Below are positions 63,617 to 64,000 of a stretch of 64,000 bases of DNA, one piece after another. The position numbers and the translations under genes are program-made. Origin of the DNA: Gaiellasilicea sp963829845 (GTDB taxonomy: Bacteria; Actinomycetota; Thermoleophilia; Gaiellales; Gaiellaceae); NCBI GenBank assembly GCA_963829845.1, contig CAWHKD010000017.1, positions 1 to 64,000 on the forward strand. The letters run 5' to 3'. The number at the start of each line of letters is the position of its first letter. The stretch's first letter is position 1. The notes under the pieces were generated by a model. The model ran no database searches, had not been told where the DNA came from, and saw nothing but the letters and a program-made list of their open reading frames with translations.

Positions 63617-64000
63617 CTACGCCGCCGCTGCGGTCTTCTCGGCCTTGGCGACGGCGCCCTCGATCGTGCCGACCATGTAGAAGGCCGCCTCGGGCAGGTC
63701 GTCGTGCTTGCCCTCGATGATCTCGCGGAAGCCCTTGATCGTGTCCTCGAGCTTGACGTACTCGCCCGGCGTGCCGGTGAACTGCTCGGCGACGAAGTTC
63801 GGCTGCGAGAGGAACCGCTCGACCTTGCGGGCGCGCGAGACGACGAGCTTGTCCTCGTCCGTCAGCTCGTCCATGCCGAGGATCGCGATGATGTCCTGCA
63901 GGTCCTTGTAGCGCTGGAGCACCTGCTGCACCGACGTCGCGACCGCGTAGTGCTCGTCGGAGACGATCCCGGGCTGCAGCGCGCGGGAGGTCGAGTCGAG
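63617..64000 (-). CDS. atpD: ATP synthase beta subunit, 3' part
   Basis: The last 127 residues of F1 beta; the 5' part lies beyond the window. It includes QQVLQRYKDLQDIIAILGMD, then ELTDEDKLVVSRARKVERFL (the DELSEED-like region) and SQPNFVAEQFTGTPGEYVKL. It is part of the catalytic subunit of ATP synthase. Confidence 0.93.
   Translation of the reverse strand, partial: LDSTSRALQPGIVSDEHYAVATSVQQVLQRYKDLQDIIAILGMDELTDEDKLVVSRARKVERFLSQPNFVAEQFTGTPGEYVKLEDTIKGFREIIEGKHDDLPEAAFYMVGTIEGAVAKAEKTAAAA

Overview
The window is high-GC DNA from an actinobacterium. The gene set points to Thermoleophilia (Gaiellales/Solirubrobacterales-like): cyclase/NB-ARC and BTAD/NB-ARC regulators, a WhiG/FliA-type sigma factor, DUF5995, a PadR gene with a small coiled-coil partner, and small zinc-ribbon proteins. 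This placement rests on gene families and style only, since no rRNA is present. Two tRNA genes are seen (Gly-GCC and Trp-CCA). I saw no CRISPR array, complete insertion sequence or integrase.

Region 1 (0-17.4 kb) is accessory in character. It holds small unidentified proteins, a FIST sensor next to a GAF-PAS histidine kinase, a cyclase/NB-ARC/TPR protein, a broken kinase, two small secreted proteins, a truncated copy of a small gene, and a BTAD/NB-ARC activator divergent from a secreted esterase. A 40-base copy of the 3' half of tRNA-Gly at 12.46 kb and the intact tRNA at 17.28-17.35 kb bracket a 4.8 kb segment that looks like an old integrated element. It contains a terminase-small-subunit-like gene but no integrase.

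Region 2 (17.4-29.6 kb) is mostly chromosomal housekeeping: RNase H, aldehyde dehydrogenase, an anchored trypsin-like protease, a LysE exporter, PadR, an EF-G-like GTPase, a WhiG/FliA sigma factor and a methylcrotonyl-CoA carboxylase beta subunit. REP-like hairpins cluster at 22.6-23.1 kb.

Region 3 (29.6-36.6 kb) is the most unusual. Four consecutive minus-strand genes encode secreted, repeat-rich or proline-rich proteins. One has ten Gln/Asn/Ser-rich repeats resembling curlin repeats. Its upstream neighbour carries two copies of the same head motif, two Trp-rich boxes and a C-terminal membrane segment. A short sigma-B/F-like factor is divergent from this row. I propose an actinobacterial curli-like surface fibre with subunit, anchor and dedicated sigma factor; this is a hypothesis.

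Region 4 (36.6-64 kb) is catabolism and core metabolism: LiuC-type hydratase, biotin-dependent carboxylase alpha subunit, acyl-CoA dehydrogenase, SpoIID-like protein, a complete oligopeptide ABC transporter (oppA-B-C-D-F), a sulfur-handling MBL/rhodanese protein, threonine deaminase, MeaB, MetH, a flavin reductase, a phosphoesterase, and atpC with part of atpD.

Quality: many conserved genes, including metH, the reductase and the phosphoesterase at 60.6-63 kb, need one or more single-base shifts to read through. Much of this looks like sequencing or assembly indels, so apparent pseudogenes should be read with caution.
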